Source of the DNA: an uncultured Chthoniobacterales bacterium
Lineage (GTDB): Bacteria; Verrucomicrobiota; Verrucomicrobiia; Chthoniobacterales; UBA10450
Assembly: GCA_902805675.1 (NCBI GenBank)
Contig: CADCTA010000066.1
Coordinates: 1 to 33,971, forward strand
DNA length: 33,971 nucleotides
Direction of reading: 5' to 3'
Position numbers and translations under genes: made by a program. The notes below the pieces were generated by a model. That model searched no databases and was not told where the DNA came from. It saw only the letters and a list, made by a program, of their open reading frames with translations. Numbering within the stretch: position 1 is the first letter of the stretch; every line of letters begins with the position of its first letter. Below, one piece after another: positions 32,156 through 33,971 of this stretch.

Positions 32156-33304
32156 TCAGGTCAGCCAGTGTCCGTTTGCGAACAGCAGCGTGACGAGCGT
32201 GAGCAATCCCGCCGAGCAAAGCAGGAAACTCTCGTAGCTCCAGTCTAACGTGCGCGCGATGGCGCCTAACGTGAGCGCGAGCGGGAATGCCACAGCCATC
32301 GTGCGCGGTGCCTCGATGTCGTGCGAGAGAGCGCAGGCGGCAAGTAGCAGCGCCGCGAAGACGACGTAGCTCGCCCGCAACCTAATCGCGAAGAACGCCG
32401 CCACGCATAGGATCGACCCGATAGTAATGGTCCCGCCGAACCCCCATTCCCAGAACACGCGATTGCTCAGGAACGTGGATGAGACGTCGGCAAGCCGGGC
32501 GAACGTCAGCTCCGCATCGACCGCGAGGCGAAACAAGGCGAGGGGATCGTCGAACCGCGCATTCCCGGCGAACAATCCGGCGAACAGCAGCGCTGGAATC
32601 GCGGCCAGCAATGCGGCGTCAGCCCACCGCAAGGTAGTGCGCACACGGTCGCGATCACGGCGTTGCAAAGCGAGCTCCAGCAACAGTGCCGCGAGCAACA
32701 GATACCCCAGGTTCATCGTTGAGCTCGCAAGAATCCCGCAGACCGACGCCGCGGCCCAGCGGCCACGCCGCGCCATCAGGAGGGACGCGATCGCGAGGAG
32801 CAGGAAAGTCGATTCGGCAGTGGCGGTCGAAAAGAAGAGTGCCCCCGGGGCGAACATCAGGAACATGACCGACGCGCGGCTGACCCGCTCGTCGCTGAAC
32901 TCCCAGTCCGCGAGGCGATATAACATCCAGCCTGCTCCGAGCAGACTCAGATTGGAAACGAGCACGCCTGCGAGCGCGACGTCGCGGACCACGAAAGCGA
33001 CAATGGAGACGATCAACGGGTAGAGCGGGAAGAACGCGATGCCTGGGTCATATTGCGGCGAACCAAAGGTTGTCAGGTCGCGCGCCAACTCGAGATAGGC
33101 AGCGGCGTCACCGCGCGTCAGAACGTCGAACCAGCTGCCCGGCTGCCAGAAGGGGCCGCGGATAATCTCGAGCCGTGAAAGGTAGATCGTGCCGAAGACG
33201 AGTAAGCGCGACGCGACGAAGGCAGCGGCCACTGTCGCGAGTTCTTGCAGAACGGGCCTCGTGGAGTTCCGGCGCGTGTCGCTGCTATGCCACTGCGATT
33301 CCAT
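32156..33304 (-). CDS. E: PIG-V-like GT-C protein, divergent active-site class
   Basis: A 382-residue multi-pass membrane protein close to B. It shares FVASR, AFFPLYP, FLMFAPGALFFS and the C-terminal ANGHWLT with the B/C group. As in B, canonical positions are altered: WDA is GDA (65-67), SH is SN (117-118), the Arg before xxG is Met197 in SSTMNLG, and PRY is PRT (333-335). The loop Asp66 and AES near 163 remain. It lies 11 bases downstream of the L3 lipoprotein gene, repeating the L2-B arrangement ten kilobases away. It is probably either a transferase with a different donor or an inactive partner. The start at 33304 is the only ATG before the first membrane helix. Confidence 0.8.
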   Translation of the reverse strand: MESQWHSSDTRRNSTRPVLQELATVAAAFVASRLLVFGTIYLSRLEIIRGPFWQPGSWFDVLTRGDAAAYLELARDLTTFGSPQYDPGIAFFPLYPLIVSIVAFVVRDVALAGVLVSNLSLLGAGWMLYRLADWEFSDERVSRASVMFLMFAPGALFFSTATAESTFLLLAIASLLMARRGRWAAASVCGILASSTMNLGYLLLAALLLELALQRRDRDRVRTTLRWADAALLAAIPALLFAGLFAGNARFDDPLALFRLAVDAELTFARLADVSSTFLSNRVFWEWGFGGTITIGSILCVAAFFAIRLRASYVVFAALLLAACALSHDIEAPRTMAVAFPLALTLGAIARTLDWSYESFLLCSAGLLTLVTLLFANGHWLT

Positions 33305-33315
33305 CGGCAGTTTCG

Positions 33316-33957
33316 TTATCGCGCCTCGCCTCCAGCGGGCGCAGGCGTGGTGGACGCCGGCTCGTTTGATATGTGCAGCTCGGCGATGCGGATGCCGAGT
33401 CGGCGCGGATCGCCGCTCTTCCCTGCGTCGCGCGGCGAGATTGCATCCGGCATGGTGAACTCGATCAGCAGTCGCATGCCGGGCTCCGGGACGAATGGCC
33501 GCGGGCTGCCGGGCGGGCGTTTCGGCACCGTGACGAATCTGCGAGCGACCGGCAGGACAAACGTGGCTTCATCCCCAACTTCCCACGTGGCGAGCTTCTC
33601 GGAGTTCACATGCACATCGACGCGCTGCAACGGCACCCGCGGCGGCGCCATCATCCCAGTCATCTTGAAGCGCAAGTCGACCGGGTGCTTCGACGGTGGC
33701 AGCCGCAAAACGAGCGCTGCACTGTCGCCGTCGGTCCAGGTAAAATGCGGCTCGGTGTGCGACCAGCCGCGCACGCGGAGGCGCTCCGAATCTCCACCAA
33801 GCCCAAAGAAGATGCGCATGCCGTACTCACAGGCGTGGAGTCGTGGACGAGCCTCGGCGCTCTTCGCGCGGTCGTCGCGTCCACAGGATGTGAGCAATAC
33901 CGCCGCCATCAGCGCCAATGCGCCTCGTGCGGTCCGCCGTGCGCCTAACGTATCCAC
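33316..33957 (-). CDS. L3: lipoprotein with one FTWT domain
   Basis: A 213-residue predicted lipoprotein. The signal sequence RGALALMAAVLLTSC places the lipidated Cys at residue 25. It carries one copy of the domain seen in L1 and L2: FFGLGGDSERL near 50, GW at 64-65, FTWT at 72-75, a strand LQRVDVHVNSEKLATWEV in place of QPVEVxxNG, and the closing DPRRLGIRIAELHIS. A Pro-rich insertion (near 145-160) and an Ala/Pro tail distinguish it. The start shown is a GTG, and the frame stays open to the right edge, so the true start could lie beyond the window. It heads the minus-strand run L3-E-712-GT87. Function unknown. Confidence 0.75.
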   Translation of the reverse strand: MDTLGARRTARGALALMAAVLLTSCGRDDRAKSAEARPRLHACEYGMRIFFGLGGDSERLRVRGWSHTEPHFTWTDGDSAALVLRLPPSKHPVDLRFKMTGMMAPPRVPLQRVDVHVNSEKLATWEVGDEATFVLPVARRFVTVPKRPPGSPRPFVPEPGMRLLIEFTMPDAISPRDAGKSGDPRRLGIRIAELHISNEPASTTPAPAGGEAR

Positions 33958-33971
33958 CTCAGGTAAACCAA

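Noticed and set aside
1..33971. Search for tRNA, rRNA, CRISPR arrays, phage or transposase genes
   Set aside because: Nothing with the required structure or motifs was seen on either strand; no integrase or transposase signatures appear in the translations.

Overview
The window is a GC-rich, gene-dense bacterial segment with no RNA genes, CRISPR arrays or insertion sequences that I can see. Gene content suggests a member of the Verrucomicrobia/Planctomycetes/Acidobacteria sphere, most likely Verrucomicrobia of the Chthoniobacter/Spartobacteria type. The clues are a C30 (staphyloxanthin-like) carotenoid operon, an exosortase fused to an EpsI domain, a CAAX-protease-like gene of the exosortase-associated type, and intergenic palindromic repeats of the GTCATTCCGAG and GTCATCCTGAGG kinds. 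This placement is inference; no taxonomic marker gene is present.

Layout. (1) 1-6164, minus strand: a tightly coupled five-gene carotenoid operon, crtN, aldH, crtP, an LPLAT-type acyltransferase and a crtQ-like glycosyltransferase cut by the left edge. (2) 6391-8881, plus strand: fabI, a small ABM-like protein and a GlcD-type FAD oxidase. (3) 9025-14362: a secreted endonuclease/exonuclease/phosphatase-family protein, the exosortase-EpsI fusion, a divergent membrane-anchored TPR protein and a secreted protein with a possible double-psi barrel. (4) 14515-18977: a hybrid histidine kinase preceded by a small single-pass membrane protein, a CPBP/CAAX-type membrane protease, a 53-residue membrane peptide and glutamine-dependent NAD synthetase. 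(5) 18994-33957: a 15 kb cell-surface glycan locus.

Region 5 is the most interesting part. It holds five PIG-V-like GT-C membrane glycosyltransferases (called A to E here), a GT87-like enzyme, a 712-residue GT-C-like protein with a C-terminal beta-rich domain, a DPM1-like GT2 enzyme, a homologue of plant reversibly glycosylated polypeptide/UDP-arabinopyranose mutase (GT75), and a homologue of plant GDP-mannose 3,5-epimerase. Interleaved are three lipoproteins (L1, L2, L3) built from a shared domain with an FTWT motif, four copies in all. The five PIG-V-like proteins fall into two classes. A, C and D keep W-D-A, S-H, an Arg before xxG, and R-Y. B and E change all four positions in parallel (G-D-x, S-N, Ser or Met, R-Q or R-T). 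Both B and E sit directly downstream of an FTWT lipoprotein gene.

A working model, which is inference: the soluble enzymes (GDP-mannose 3,5-epimerase, the RGP-like protein, the DPM1-like transferase) make unusual nucleotide sugars or polyprenyl-phosphate sugars. The GT-C enzymes then use the lipid-linked donors on the outer face of the cytoplasmic membrane. The FTWT lipoproteins would act there as detached glycan-binding or scaffold partners.
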